Under the pieces are notes generated by a model that saw only the letters and a list, made by a program, of their open reading frames with translations, had not been told where the DNA came from and did not search any database. The position numbers and the translations under genes were made by a program. Shown piece by piece: positions 1 to 8,900 of a stretch of 26,466 bases of DNA (position 1 is its first letter; every line of letters begins with the position of its first letter). Origin of the DNA: an uncultured Paraprevotella sp. (GTDB lineage: Bacteria > Bacteroidota > Bacteroidia > Bacteroidales > Bacteroidaceae); contig URDY01000034.1 in NCBI GenBank assembly GCA_900546665.1, forward strand, positions 1 to 26,466, written 5' to 3'.

Positions 1-11
1 ATTTTTAGAAA

Positions 12-129
12 AAAATGAGTCTATTTCTGAAATAATATGTTTATCTTTGGCCATAGCTTTTAGTATTGAGCTCTTTTTAACAACACTTAAATATACTCAT
101 TTTCTGTGAAATACAGAACAAAAAGCTAT
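12..129. repeat. Interleaved short inverted repeats upstream of the HTCS gene
   Basis: This AT-rich stretch holds two 9-bp inverted repeats in interleaved order: AAAATGAGT (12-20) with ACTCATTTT (95-103), and ATAGCTTTT (54-62) with AAAAGCTAT (121-129). A small palindrome, TTCTGT-N5-ACAGAA, lies at 102-118. A TATCTTTG box at 42-49 resembles a -7 element but has no -33 box at the right distance. The arms could belong to the 3' region of a gene outside the window or to a regulatory leader, or they may be chance in AT-rich DNA. No coding frame was recognised in bases 1-287. Confidence 0.25.
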
Positions 130-246
130 ACTTTTTTACTTGCGAAACTTGAAGAATTTATACGGTGTCGGGTTAATGACTGGATGGTCTATACTCAGTT
201 CTTTGATATCAGTATGGAAAATGCTGCATTTTCCGATTTTTGTTTT

Positions 247-254
247 TAACTTTG
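247..254 (+). promoter_or_regulatory. Promoter -7 box of the HTCS gene
   Basis: TAACTTTG matches the Bacteroidetes -7 consensus TAnnTTTG and lies 33 nt before the ATG at 288. No TTTG box sits 19-21 nt upstream, so the -33 element is weak or absent. The tandem CAACAT repeats found before the two GH30 genes are not seen here, so the regulator is probably not controlled through that element. Confidence 0.5.
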
Positions 255-287
255 TAAAATCGAAAAGATGAAAAATACGGTATATTT

Positions 288-3200
288 ATGAAATCAGTTT
301 TGCAGACTTCTTGTTTCCTGTTCTTGTTACTTATGTACGTTTCAACAGCAAATGCCCAATGGAAATTGGTTACATTGCCCAACCAGCGTCAGATGCCGGT
401 CGGTAACGTGCATCAGACCATGCAGGATCATTCAGGTTACATCTGGTATGCAACAGATGGGGGCGGAGTATGCCGGGATAATGGATATCAGATAGATGTG
501 TTGCGTGAAGGACTGCCATCTTTGCAGATTACACAGATAGCGGAAGATACGGCCGGAACAATATGGGTAGGAACTCTGAATGGCTTGTGTAGAATAGAAA
601 AAAAAGAAAAATTTACGGTTCACCAATTTATTCATGAACCGTTCGCATCAGGTTGCATTGATGCCTTGTCAGCTGCTTCGGATGGCCGTATTTGGGTGGC
701 CTCAGGACAGGTCATAGGCTGTTTTGATACGGAGGGACGATGCCTGAAGTGTTACAGAAGCGGGAACAACCGCCAGTCAGGGAAATCGGTCAACAGTTTC
801 TACGAAGACCGGAAAGGCAGATTGTGGATTCTTGAAACCCGGGGAGGGTTGCTCCGTTACGACCCGGGGCAATCACGTTTTTATCGGGTGCCATGGGATG
901 GTTATGACCCTATCGAGATGACGGAAGACACGGTACATCATTGTTACTGGATTGGAACATGGAATGACGGAGTCGTGCGGCTTGACGAGGCGGGCAATGG
1001 CAAAAGATTCCCGGCCCAATCTGTAACTCTCCGTTTCAATGCGCTGGATGTTTGTCTGAGCGCTGATTGCCGTACACTGTTTACGACAGACATGAGCATG
1101 CTGCGTCAATGGCATATCCGTCCGGACGGTACTTTGGAAGAAGATCTGTCGATAAGACAACAGCTTCCGCCGGGGCGTCATATTCTCGATAAAATGGATC
1201 TCGACCGTGAGGGGAATGTATGGGTGGCCAGTTATATGCCACATACGTTTATTTTATCATCTGAACAGCAGCGGAAAGAGGTTGCTACGATACCGGATCT
1301 TAATCGCCTGATGTTGATGCAGGCAGATTTGCGTATACTGCCTCATAACATCATAGCAGAAGGCCATGATCTGTGGCTGTGGCAGGGGCGTCTCGGGCTG
1401 GTCAACTATAATCCGGCGTTCGGTATGCAGCAATGTAGCGGAGTCGGGGCACCCGGACATCTTAGCCGAATGGAGAAATGCCGTTTGCAGAGTGGAGTCT
1501 GGCTGGCGCAGGGAAACGGGCTCTACCGTGCCTGGCGGGAAGGCAGGGATTTGCATTTGGAACAGGTGACTCGGATGCCTTGGGGCGAAAACATCTATTC
1601 GATCTGGGATTCCGGTGACGGCGATTTGTGGATCGGCACCTCTCATGGCATATTCCGTTACAGCCGTCGGAACGGCCGGACGGAACAAATCGGGCAAACA
1701 GATTCCGAAGTGCTTTTCCTGGTGACGGATGCTGACGGCCGTCCGCACGGACTTACGGCGGACATGATGCCGGCGTATTCAGCATTGGGGCGTGACGCTG
1801 ACGGTACTTTGTGGTGGGGAGATAATCAGGGATATATCTACAGGCAGGACCCTCAGGACTCCATTCCGCGGATGGCTTATTGTGCTGCGGCGGGAGAGAC
1901 CGTAAACCGGATCTGTTGTGACAGCCTCGGCCATGTCTGGGCCTTGACTGACCAGAGTGTCAGCGAATGTAATCCCCGTACGCTGGCGCAGCGCATCCTG
2001 AGTGCGACCGACGAACGCCTGGGGATAGATTTTTTCCGCAGTATCTGTACCGTAGGTGACAGTGTATATATTGGGTCGGCCGGCAATGTCCTCCGCCTGG
2101 CTTCTTCGGATGATCTTAACAGGGCATCTGTGGCCGCTTCACCGGTCATCAGCACGTTGTTGTGTGACAGCCTGATGAAGCTTCCATGTCAGGAGGTCAT
2201 GGAGATACCTTATTCTACAAAGGTGGTGGAGATTCGCATGACAACGCTTGACATACTCTATGCCGGACACATCCGGTTTGCCTATCGCATCCGTGAACTG
2301 AGTGACGAGTGGATAACCTTGCCTATCAGACAGAACACGCTCAGACTGTTGTTGCCGTCTGCCGGACGATATACGCTTGAGGCCAAGGCGACAGACCGTT
2401 ATGGCGTATGGAGCAATCCCGAAAAGTTGCTCGTTATCCATAAATTGCCGGCATGGTGGCAGACCAGACTGGCTTATACCATATACGTTCTGTTGGGTTT
2501 GGCCTGTATCGGTCTGGCAGTTGGTCTTTTCCTGACCAGACAGAAAAGGAAACATGAACAACGCATGCAGGAAAAACTGACCGAACTGAAATTCAGGTTT
2601 TTTACAAACATCAGTCATGAACTGCGTACACCGCTTTCGCTGATTATCACCCCGCTGGACAGTATGATCAGCAAGGGGGGAAATGACGCGCTTAAACCTA
2701 TTCTGCGTCAGGCCGAGCATTTGTTGGACATGATAAATCGTCTGCTTGATTTCCGTAAGATGGAGACTGGTAATGACCGGTTACAGCTTCGTACGGGAAA
2801 TCTGACTGAATTCTTGCGTATGGAAGCTGATTCTTTCCGGCCTTTGGCTGAAAGCAGGCAAGTCAGCATGAGTCTGGATGTACCGGATACGGATATTTAT
2901 TATACTTTTGACCACAGCAAGATGCATCATATCCTGTCCAATCTGATCAGTAATGCCATCAAATACAACCGTGAAGGAGGAACGGTCAGCCTGACTCTCT
3001 GTATGGCAGATGACCAGGCTGTAAGTTTGTCCGTGCGTGATACGGGCATCGGTATTCCCCGTGCGGATCAGGCCCATATTTTCGACCGCTTTTATCAGGC
3101 GGCCAACCATACTCAAAACACCGGTACGGGAATAGGGCTGAACATGACTTTCGAACTGGTGCGTCTTCATGGTGGTGAGCTTACGGTAGAGAGTGTCGAG

Positions 3201-4061
3201 AATGAAGGGAGCAGGTTTACGGTTACATTGCCGGTTCAGACCACTTCCGGTGATGAAAGACTCATGGATGAGGCAACACCTGTGGCCGCTACAGCAGGCG
3301 GGGCGTCCATACTGTTGGTTGAGGATAATGCCGAGTTTCGCGAATTCCTTGCTGGTGAACTGGCTAATATGGGGTATAGGGTATTGAAAGCTGGTGACGG
3401 TGTCGAGGCACTGAAGCAATTGGAGAATAATCCCGATACGGATATGATCGTGAGTGACATCATGATGCCCCGAATGAGCGGGGTGGAGTTGTGCCGTAAG
3501 TTGAAAACAGATATAAAGACGAGCCATATTCCCATCATTTTGCTTACTGCGCGGAGTGGCAATGAAAATATGCTGCAAGGCTATGATGCAGGAGCCGATC
3601 TTTATTTGACCAAACCGTTTAATATAGCCATATTGCAGAACCGTATCCGGCATTTGTTGTCACAGGGTGAAAAAAGACGTCAGGTCTTTCTGCAGAGTGT
3701 GGAACTGAAAAGCGAGGAACTGGCTGACAACGATCTCGACAGACAGTTTATAGCCCGTGCCGTAGAACTGGTAGAAGCCAATATGACCAATACGGATTAC
3801 AGTGTCGAGGCTTTTGCGGGTGATCTGCATACCGACCGCACCAATCTTTATCGTAAATTACAGATGCTGACCGGACAGAAACCTTCGGAATTTATCCGGA
3901 CTATCCGGCTCAAGCATGCGGCTCAGCTCCTGCGGACCAGTAATTACAGTATTTCGGAAATAGCGGATTTGTGCGGATTCTCAACACCCAGTTATTTCAC
4001 TCATTCATTTAAAAAGATGTTTGGCAAGACACCGGGCGAGTATCAGAAGGACGGAAAATGA
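288..4061 (+). CDS. Hybrid two-component system sensor/regulator (HTCS)
   Basis: This is a one-protein sensor, kinase, response regulator and transcription factor of 1257 residues. A signal peptide (about 1-24, ending ANAQ) is followed by a periplasmic double beta-propeller built from reg_prop repeats with motifs such as GTIWVGT and GDLWIGT. A Y_Y_Y domain spans about 660-728 and a single membrane helix about 730-750. The cytoplasmic part has the histidine kinase box FFTNISHELRTP with His777, an ATPase domain with N889 and DTGIGIP at 918-924, a receiver domain with Asp1013, phosphoacceptor Asp1057 and Lys1109, and an AraC-type double HTH at about 1150-1254. All key catalytic residues are present. 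Known family members bind oligosaccharides in the periplasm and activate adjacent polysaccharide utilisation genes. By position, its likely targets are the two GH30 genes that follow. Its ligand cannot be read from the sequence. Confidence 0.95.
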   Translation: MKSVLQTSCFLFLLLMYVSTANAQWKLVTLPNQRQMPVGNVHQTMQDHSGYIWYATDGGGVCRDNGYQIDVLREGLPSLQITQIAEDTAGTIWVGTLNGLCRIEKKEKFTVHQFIHEPFASGCIDALSAASDGRIWVASGQVIGCFDTEGRCLKCYRSGNNRQSGKSVNSFYEDRKGRLWILETRGGLLRYDPGQSRFYRVPWDGYDPIEMTEDTVHHCYWIGTWNDGVVRLDEAGNGKRFPAQSVTLRFNALDVCLSADCRTLFTTDMSMLRQWHIRPDGTLEEDLSIRQQLPPGRHILDKMDLDREGNVWVASYMPHTFILSSEQQRKEVATIPDLNRLMLMQADLRILPHNIIAEGHDLWLWQGRLGLVNYNPAFGMQQCSGVGAPGHLSRMEKCRLQSGVWLAQGNGLYRAWREGRDLHLEQVTRMPWGENIYSIWDSGDGDLWIGTSHGIFRYSRRNGRTEQIGQTDSEVLFLVTDADGRPHGLTADMMPAYSALGRDADGTLWWGDNQGYIYRQDPQDSIPRMAYCAAAGETVNRICCDSLGHVWALTDQSVSECNPRTLAQRILSATDERLGIDFFRSICTVGDSVYIGSAGNVLRLASSDDLNRASVAASPVISTLLCDSLMKLPCQEVMEIPYSTKVVEIRMTTLDILYAGHIRFAYRIRELSDEWITLPIRQNTLRLLLPSAGRYTLEAKATDRYGVWSNPEKLLVIHKLPAWWQTRLAYTIYVLLGLACIGLAVGLFLTRQKRKHEQRMQEKLTELKFRFFTNISHELRTPLSLIITPLDSMISKGGNDALKPILRQAEHLLDMINRLLDFRKMETGNDRLQLRTGNLTEFLRMEADSFRPLAESRQVSMSLDVPDTDIYYTFDHSKMHHILSNLISNAIKYNREGGTVSLTLCMADDQAVSLSVRDTGIGIPRADQAHIFDRFYQAANHTQNTGTGIGLNMTFELVRLHGGELTVESVENEGSRFTVTLPVQTTSGDERLMDEATPVAATAGGASILLVEDNAEFREFLAGELANMGYRVLKAGDGVEALKQLENNPDTDMIVSDIMMPRMSGVELCRKLKTDIKTSHIPIILLTARSGNENMLQGYDAGADLYLTKPFNIAILQNRIRHLLSQGEKRRQVFLQSVELKSEELADNDLDRQFIARAVELVEANMTNTDYSVEAFAGDLHTDRTNLYRKLQMLTGQKPSEFIRTIRLKHAAQLLRTSNYSISEIADLCGFSTPSYFTHSFKKMFGKTPGEYQKDGK

Positions 4062-4080
4062 CAAATACCGGATACAGAGG

Positions 4081-4123
4081 GTATTTACAACATAAGCGTA
4101 AGGCATTTCAACATATTTGCAAG
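4081..4123 (+). promoter_or_regulatory. Predicted HTCS operator before the first GH30 gene (tandem 21-bp direct repeats)
   Basis: CAACAT occurs at 4088-4093 and again at 4109-4114, exactly 21 bp apart. The copies are preceded by TTTA and ATTT and followed by AGCGTAAG and TTTGCAAG, so each half-site reads roughly WTTnCAACATA-N3-G-N-AAG. The same element, in the same register and without gaps, lies before the second GH30 gene (34 of 43 bases identical). It ends 20 nt before the -7 box. Two half-sites two helical turns apart suit a dimer of AraC-type domains, as in the adjacent HTCS. The assignment is inferred from conservation and spacing. Confidence 0.65.
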
Positions 4124-4143
4124 CCCGGTTTCAGTTTTTGATC

Positions 4144-4151
4144 TAATTTTG
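4144..4151 (+). promoter_or_regulatory. Promoter -7 box of the first GH30 gene
   Basis: TAATTTTG matches TAnnTTTG and lies 43 nt before the ATG at 4195. The nearest TTTG (4116-4119) is 24 nt upstream, longer than the usual 19-21 nt, and lies inside the proximal half-site of the predicted operator. A poor -33 box overlapped by an activator site is typical of an activator-dependent promoter. Confidence 0.6.
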
Positions 4152-4194
4152 CATCAGGAAACAATCATTGATCAAACCTTTAAATGTAATTTAG

Positions 4195-5712
4195 ATGAAA
4201 AAATTATCAAAACTGATTTTGATGTGTGGCGGTATGGCCTTCTGTTCTTTTCAGGGCATGGCGCAGCGGGTGGATTGGTATTGCAGTACCGAAGGTAACA
4301 TGTGGAAGACTTCTACGGTGAAAATGGGTAAGTCTTCCGGTACTCCGGACGTGGCAGTCAATAAGTCTGAAACGGGGGAGCAGAGTGTGGTGTTCAAGGC
4401 TTGGGGAGCTACATTTAATGAGCTCGACTGGGATGCGCTGGGCGTGCTCACGCGTGACGAGCAGGATGAAATTCTCCGGCGGGTTTTCTCTCCGGAAGGT
4501 GAATTAGGCATATCCCGTGGCCGTATTTCCATTGGTGCAAACGATTATGCCCGCTCCTGGTACAGCTGTGACGAAATGGATGGTGACTTGGAATTAAGAT
4601 ATTTCAACATAGAACGCGACAAGCAGACCATCATACCTTTTATCCGTGCGGCGCAGAAGTATAATCCGGGCCTGACTTTTTGGGTCTCACCGTGGTGTCC
4701 GCCCAGTTGGATGAAAATCAATAATGATTATCCGGTGTTGAGCAGCCGTTTCAACAAGATGTCTCCGCAGCTGGATTATCTTTTGTATGGTAATGTAGGT
4801 GGCAAGATCGATCCGGATGAAATGAAGCTTACAGGAGAACGCAAGGGAAAATTCCCGCGTCAACTGGCTACAACGGATTATTTCATACAGGATCCCCGTT
4901 ATTTGCAGGCTTATGCCAATTATTTCTGCAAATTCATTACCGCTTATGCCGAACAGGGTATTCCCATCGATATGGTGATTTATCAGAATGAGGCTTACAG
5001 CTATACGCCGTATCCGGGCTGTGCGTGGACCGCGGAAGGTACCATCCGGTTTAACCGTGATTATCTGGGTCCGACACTTAAACGTGAGCATCCGGAGGTG
5101 AAACTTTATTTGGGTACATTCAATACCAACCGTGTGGATCATGTGCAGAAAGTGGCTTCTGATGAGAAACTTCAGGAATATGTCAGCGGTATGGCCTTCC
5201 AGTGGGAAGGACGCGAGGCGCTTCCCGTATTGCGTAAGGAGCATCCGGAATGGAATTATATGTGTTCTGAAAGCGAATGTGGCTGGGGAAGTTTCGACTG
5301 GAAAGCCGGTGAGCATACTTTTGAGCTGATCAATCATTATCTGGGTAATGGCTGTAATGAATATACATTCTGGAATTTTATTCTGAAAGATAACGGTGAA
5401 AGCCCATGGGGATGGAAACAGAATGCCCTTATCCGGGTCAACAGCCAGACTCGTGAGTTCACTTATACACCAGAGTACTATGCGGTGAAACATTATGCCA
5501 ATTTCATCCGTTCGGGAGCCAAAATGGTGGGTTACAAAGGGGCAGGAAAAGAGCAGAAACCAGTTTTGGTTTACCTGACTCCGGAGCATAAATACATTGT
5601 GATTGCCGGTAATTTCACTGACCAGCCTCAGGAACTGTCAGTCAGTCTGGACGGCAAATCATTGACCGCACAACTGCCGGCCCATTCTTACAATACCTTC
5701 CAGGTACGTTGA
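4195..5712 (+). CDS. Secreted GH30 family glycoside hydrolase
   Basis: This 505-residue retaining glycosidase of clan GH-A starts with a signal peptide ending GMAQ at about residue 23. There is no lipobox, so it is probably periplasmic. The TIM barrel spans about 60-420, followed by the small C-terminal beta domain of GH30 enzymes. The probable acid/base is Glu266 in YQNEAY. The nucleophile lies in SESECGWG, most likely Glu359 by analogy with the SEAC motif of glucocerebrosidase, with Glu361 the alternative. GH30 includes beta-glucosylceramidases, endo-beta-1,6-glucanases and beta-xylosidases. Bacteroides members of this kind are often labelled glucosylceramidase, and some degrade beta-1,6-glucan, so the substrate is unproven. 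It lies 133 bp after the HTCS with its own promoter and predicted operator. The following gene has a related catalytic domain. Confidence 0.9.
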   Translation: MKKLSKLILMCGGMAFCSFQGMAQRVDWYCSTEGNMWKTSTVKMGKSSGTPDVAVNKSETGEQSVVFKAWGATFNELDWDALGVLTRDEQDEILRRVFSPEGELGISRGRISIGANDYARSWYSCDEMDGDLELRYFNIERDKQTIIPFIRAAQKYNPGLTFWVSPWCPPSWMKINNDYPVLSSRFNKMSPQLDYLLYGNVGGKIDPDEMKLTGERKGKFPRQLATTDYFIQDPRYLQAYANYFCKFITAYAEQGIPIDMVIYQNEAYSYTPYPGCAWTAEGTIRFNRDYLGPTLKREHPEVKLYLGTFNTNRVDHVQKVASDEKLQEYVSGMAFQWEGREALPVLRKEHPEWNYMCSESECGWGSFDWKAGEHTFELINHYLGNGCNEYTFWNFILKDNGESPWGWKQNALIRVNSQTREFTYTPEYYAVKHYANFIRSGAKMVGYKGAGKEQKPVLVYLTPEHKYIVIAGNFTDQPQELSVSLDGKSLTAQLPAHSYNTFQVR

Positions 5713-5739
5713 TTCCGGCAGATAATGTTTTAGAAATAA

Positions 5740-5789
5740 AGATGCGGTAAACTGCTTGTTCAAGTAAGGGTGCCGCACCTTTTTCTTTT
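5740..5789 (+). terminator. Possible terminator after the first GH30 gene
   Basis: AGATGCGG (5740-5747) pairs with CCGCACCT (5773-5780) with one A-C mismatch, followed by the T-rich TTTTCTTTT. The 25-nt loop is large and could itself fold. It lies 27 nt after the stop codon and would separate the two GH30 transcripts, in keeping with the independent promoter of the second gene. Confidence 0.5.
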
Positions 5790-5867
5790 GATACTGTCGG
5801 CAGGACTATTAAGACGTATGATATTCTGCAAAAAAGCAAAAAGACCTGTTTGTCAGTCTGTTTTTTT

Positions 5868-5910
5868 GTATTTGCAACATATACGACAGTCTTTTCAACA
5901 TTTTGGCAAG
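5868..5910 (+). promoter_or_regulatory. Predicted HTCS operator before the second GH30 gene (tandem 21-bp direct repeats)
   Basis: CAACAT at 5875-5880 and 5896-5901 form direct repeats exactly 21 bp apart, preceded by TTTG and TTTT. The element aligns base for base with 4081-4123 and, like it, ends exactly 20 nt before a TAnnTTTG box. The most conserved part is the proximal half-site, TTTCAACAT followed by GCAAG. It is the second of two matched elements in the locus, which makes chance unlikely. Binding by the HTCS encoded at 288-4061 is inferred. Confidence 0.65.
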
Positions 5911-5930
5911 GCGATGGCGGCCATCTGTCA

Positions 5931-5938
5931 TAACTTTG
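5931..5938 (+). promoter_or_regulatory. Promoter -7 box of the second GH30 gene
   Basis: TAACTTTG matches TAnnTTTG and lies 40 nt before the ATG at 5979. The closest TTTG (5902-5905) is 25 nt upstream, again too far for a good -33 box and inside the predicted operator. The arrangement mirrors the promoter of the first GH30 gene. Confidence 0.6.
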
Positions 5939-5978
5939 CGTCAAAGAGAATTTTTTAACCCTTATAATACTATATTGT

Positions 5979-8900
5979 ATGAGAAAAACTTTATTCACTA
6001 TTTTAGTCCTGTCGGGGCAGATCTGCATGCAGGCGCAGAACATGAAAGCCTTGCAGATCTCCACGACTGAAAACGACATCTGGCACGTTTATCCGGCCAG
6101 TGTGGTTGAGGATGACAACAACCCCTTGCGGGTGAAGTTCACGAGTACGGACGTGAACTGTACGTTCCGCAGCTTCGGAACTTGTTTCAATGAACTCGAC
6201 TGGTATGCCTTGCAGCTGCTTCCAAAGGAAGAGCAGGACAAGTTCTTCCACAATGTATTTGATCCGGAAGGTGATCTGCGTTTCACTCTGGGTCGTATCC
6301 CGATGGGTGCGAGTGACTATGCCGCCCCTGAAAATTTCTATACCGAACTTTATCATGAGCGGGATGAAGGCATCGATATATGGAATGCTTGGTACAGTCC
6401 TGATGAAATGCCTAAGGGAGAGCAGGACCTCAACATGGAACATTTCACTTTGGAACGCGACCGTAAAGCCATCATTCCGTTTATCAAGCGGGCCATGGAG
6501 GAGAATCCTGATATGAAGTTCTGGTGTTCTCCCTGGAGTCCTCCTACATGGATGAAGAAAAGCGAGCATTACAGTAACCGTGCCGGCTATGGCAATGGGT
6601 TGGACGTGACTTATCCGCGTTATACCACCCAGTTCAAGATGGAAGATCCCATATTGAAAGCGCATGCCATGTATTTCAGCCGTTTCATTACCGAATACGG
6701 CAAGGAAGGCATCCCCATTATCGGCTGCTGTTACCAGAACGAAGCCTATACGGTGAACTATTACCCCAATACTTCTTGGAGTGCCGAGGATGCCGGACGT
6801 TTCAATGCTGATTATCTGATTCCGTATCTCAATGAGCATAATCCCGGTGTTAAAGTATGGTTGGGTACCCTGAATACAGCTGATATCAATAATATTGAAA
6901 CCATATTGAATACCGTGAGTACGGCCGAAGGTTATCAGGGCAAACGCCTTTCCGAGATGGTGGCCGGAGCCGGATTCCAGTGGGAAGGACGTGATGCCAT
7001 TGCCACTATCCGAAAAGATTATCCCGGACTGGAAATGGTGCAGACGGAAAGTGAATGCGGCGGCGGTACGTTCGACTGGCCGGCGGGTGTGCACACATTC
7101 GAACTTATCCATCATTATCTGAACAACGGTTGCGTGGACTATACCAACTGGAATTCTATCCTAGGCGGAAACGGACGCGGCCCCTTCATGAACTGGTGGC
7201 AGAATGCTCTTGTCCATATCAATGAAAAGCTGCCCCGTGCCAATGGAACCTGTACGGCTTATTATACGCCCGAATATTATGCTTACAAGCACTACAGCCA
7301 TTTTATCAGTCAGGGAACAAAGATCCTGAATAAATCCGTAGCCAAGGAACTGCTGCTTGTTGCACAGCGTCCTGACGGTCTTTATGTGGCCGTGGTCGGT
7401 AATGAAGCAGCTCAGGAACGTTCTCTGAAACTGGATATTGACGGTCATTGCATCAATGTGAATGTACCGGCACGTTCCATGAATACATTCCTGGTCGGCA
7501 CGGAAGCACAGATCAATACGCTGGCTACTGAGGAAGGACTGAAAGAAGGTGAAGAGGAATATCCGTCCGACAACAGCCACAGTGTATTTATTGATCCTGC
7601 ACAGAAATATTATCTTTATAATGTGAAGGAAGGCAAGTATCTTAATGCCGGAGGACGCTATGGCACACGTCCGGTATTGGATGAAACCGGATGTGAATAT
7701 GTCCTGGAATACAGTGATACCGGTGATGACTATTATCTGGCTACACCTTATGGCACGCGTACTTATTTCGGTTATCAGGAAGTAGGAAGCGGTCTTGGTC
7801 TGGAACAGAAATATTTTATGGACAATACGACCGCCAAGGAACGTCTGACTTTCTATCCTACCAATGAAGAAAATGTCTATGCCATCGGTATATACGGACA
7901 TTATCTGACTTATAAGACTTCATTGTCCATTGGCGAACTGAATGAAGGTGAGGTCGGTTACGGACAGGAGATAAAGGAAGGTGACAATGTGAACGAAATA
8001 GACGGTTGCCTTTGGAAACTGGTGACAGCAGAAGAGCGTTGGGCTGAGGCCAGGGAAGCTACGGCAGAAAATCCGGCAGATGTGACTTTTGCCTGCATCA
8101 AGAATCCCGATTTCAACCGCCTGCATAATGGAGATGACTTGTGGAACAAGATTCCGGCCACTTCCGGAGTAAGTACGGATCCTTACCGTGAGTATATCGG
8201 TGAATTCAGCGGTTGCGAAAATCTGGATGCCTACATTGATTTGACCCATCTTCCAGCCGGTGTATACGAATTCTCTTTGACCGGATTCTATCGTGGTGCG
8301 GAAAATGCTGCCGGTGCGAGTGTGGCAGACGAAAATACATCCGTGTCTGTTTATGCAAAGGGTGATGACGGTGAGCCTGTAAGCAGTTTCTTGCCTGCTT
8401 GGGCTGCAGGACGTCATGAAGGAAAGATCGGACAGGGGAAGGAACTGGAAGTGGCAGATGCCAAGGGATGGTATGTGCCCGCTGACGGAGTTTCTGCCGT
8501 TTATTATTTCAATCAGGGATGTTATTCCCGTACTGCGGTGCGTACGACAGTCAAAGACGGAAAGTTAAGAGTCGGAATCAGCGCATCATCTTCCGAAGGT
8601 CAGGATTGGGTAGCCTTTGATAACTTGCGCATCAAGTATTATCCTTATGCTGATGATGCGACCATGAACATGGAGTATCTGGAGAAACTGAATACCAGAA
8701 TAGAGGAAGCCAAAGCCTTGTTGGACGGCACTTCCAATCCTGCGGGCAAGGAAGATCTGTCAGCAGCAATCACTGCAGCGCAGAAGGTATATAATGACCA
8801 GCCGGCCTGGACAGTAAGCCAACAGGCTGTTTTTGATCTGGAAGACGCAGTTGAGGCTTTCAATAAAGCACAGGAGTCTGGTAGCGTTGTGGATGCTATC

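Noticed and set aside
42..49. TATCTTTG as a second promoter of the HTCS gene
   Set aside because: No -33 box is at the proper distance, and a better-placed -7 box lies at 247-254, close to the start codon.
4063..4086. Hairpin AAATACC-N10-GGTATTT just after the HTCS stop codon as a terminator
   Set aside because: The stem is short and AT-rich, no T-tract follows, and its right arm overlaps the predicted operator element. It is not convincing as a terminator.
6003..7115. Minus-strand open frame of 370 codons inside the large GH30 gene
   Set aside because: It is antisense to the GH30 catalytic domain. The translation is low-complexity and histidine/isoleucine-rich without a fold, as expected for a shadow of a strongly biased reading frame.
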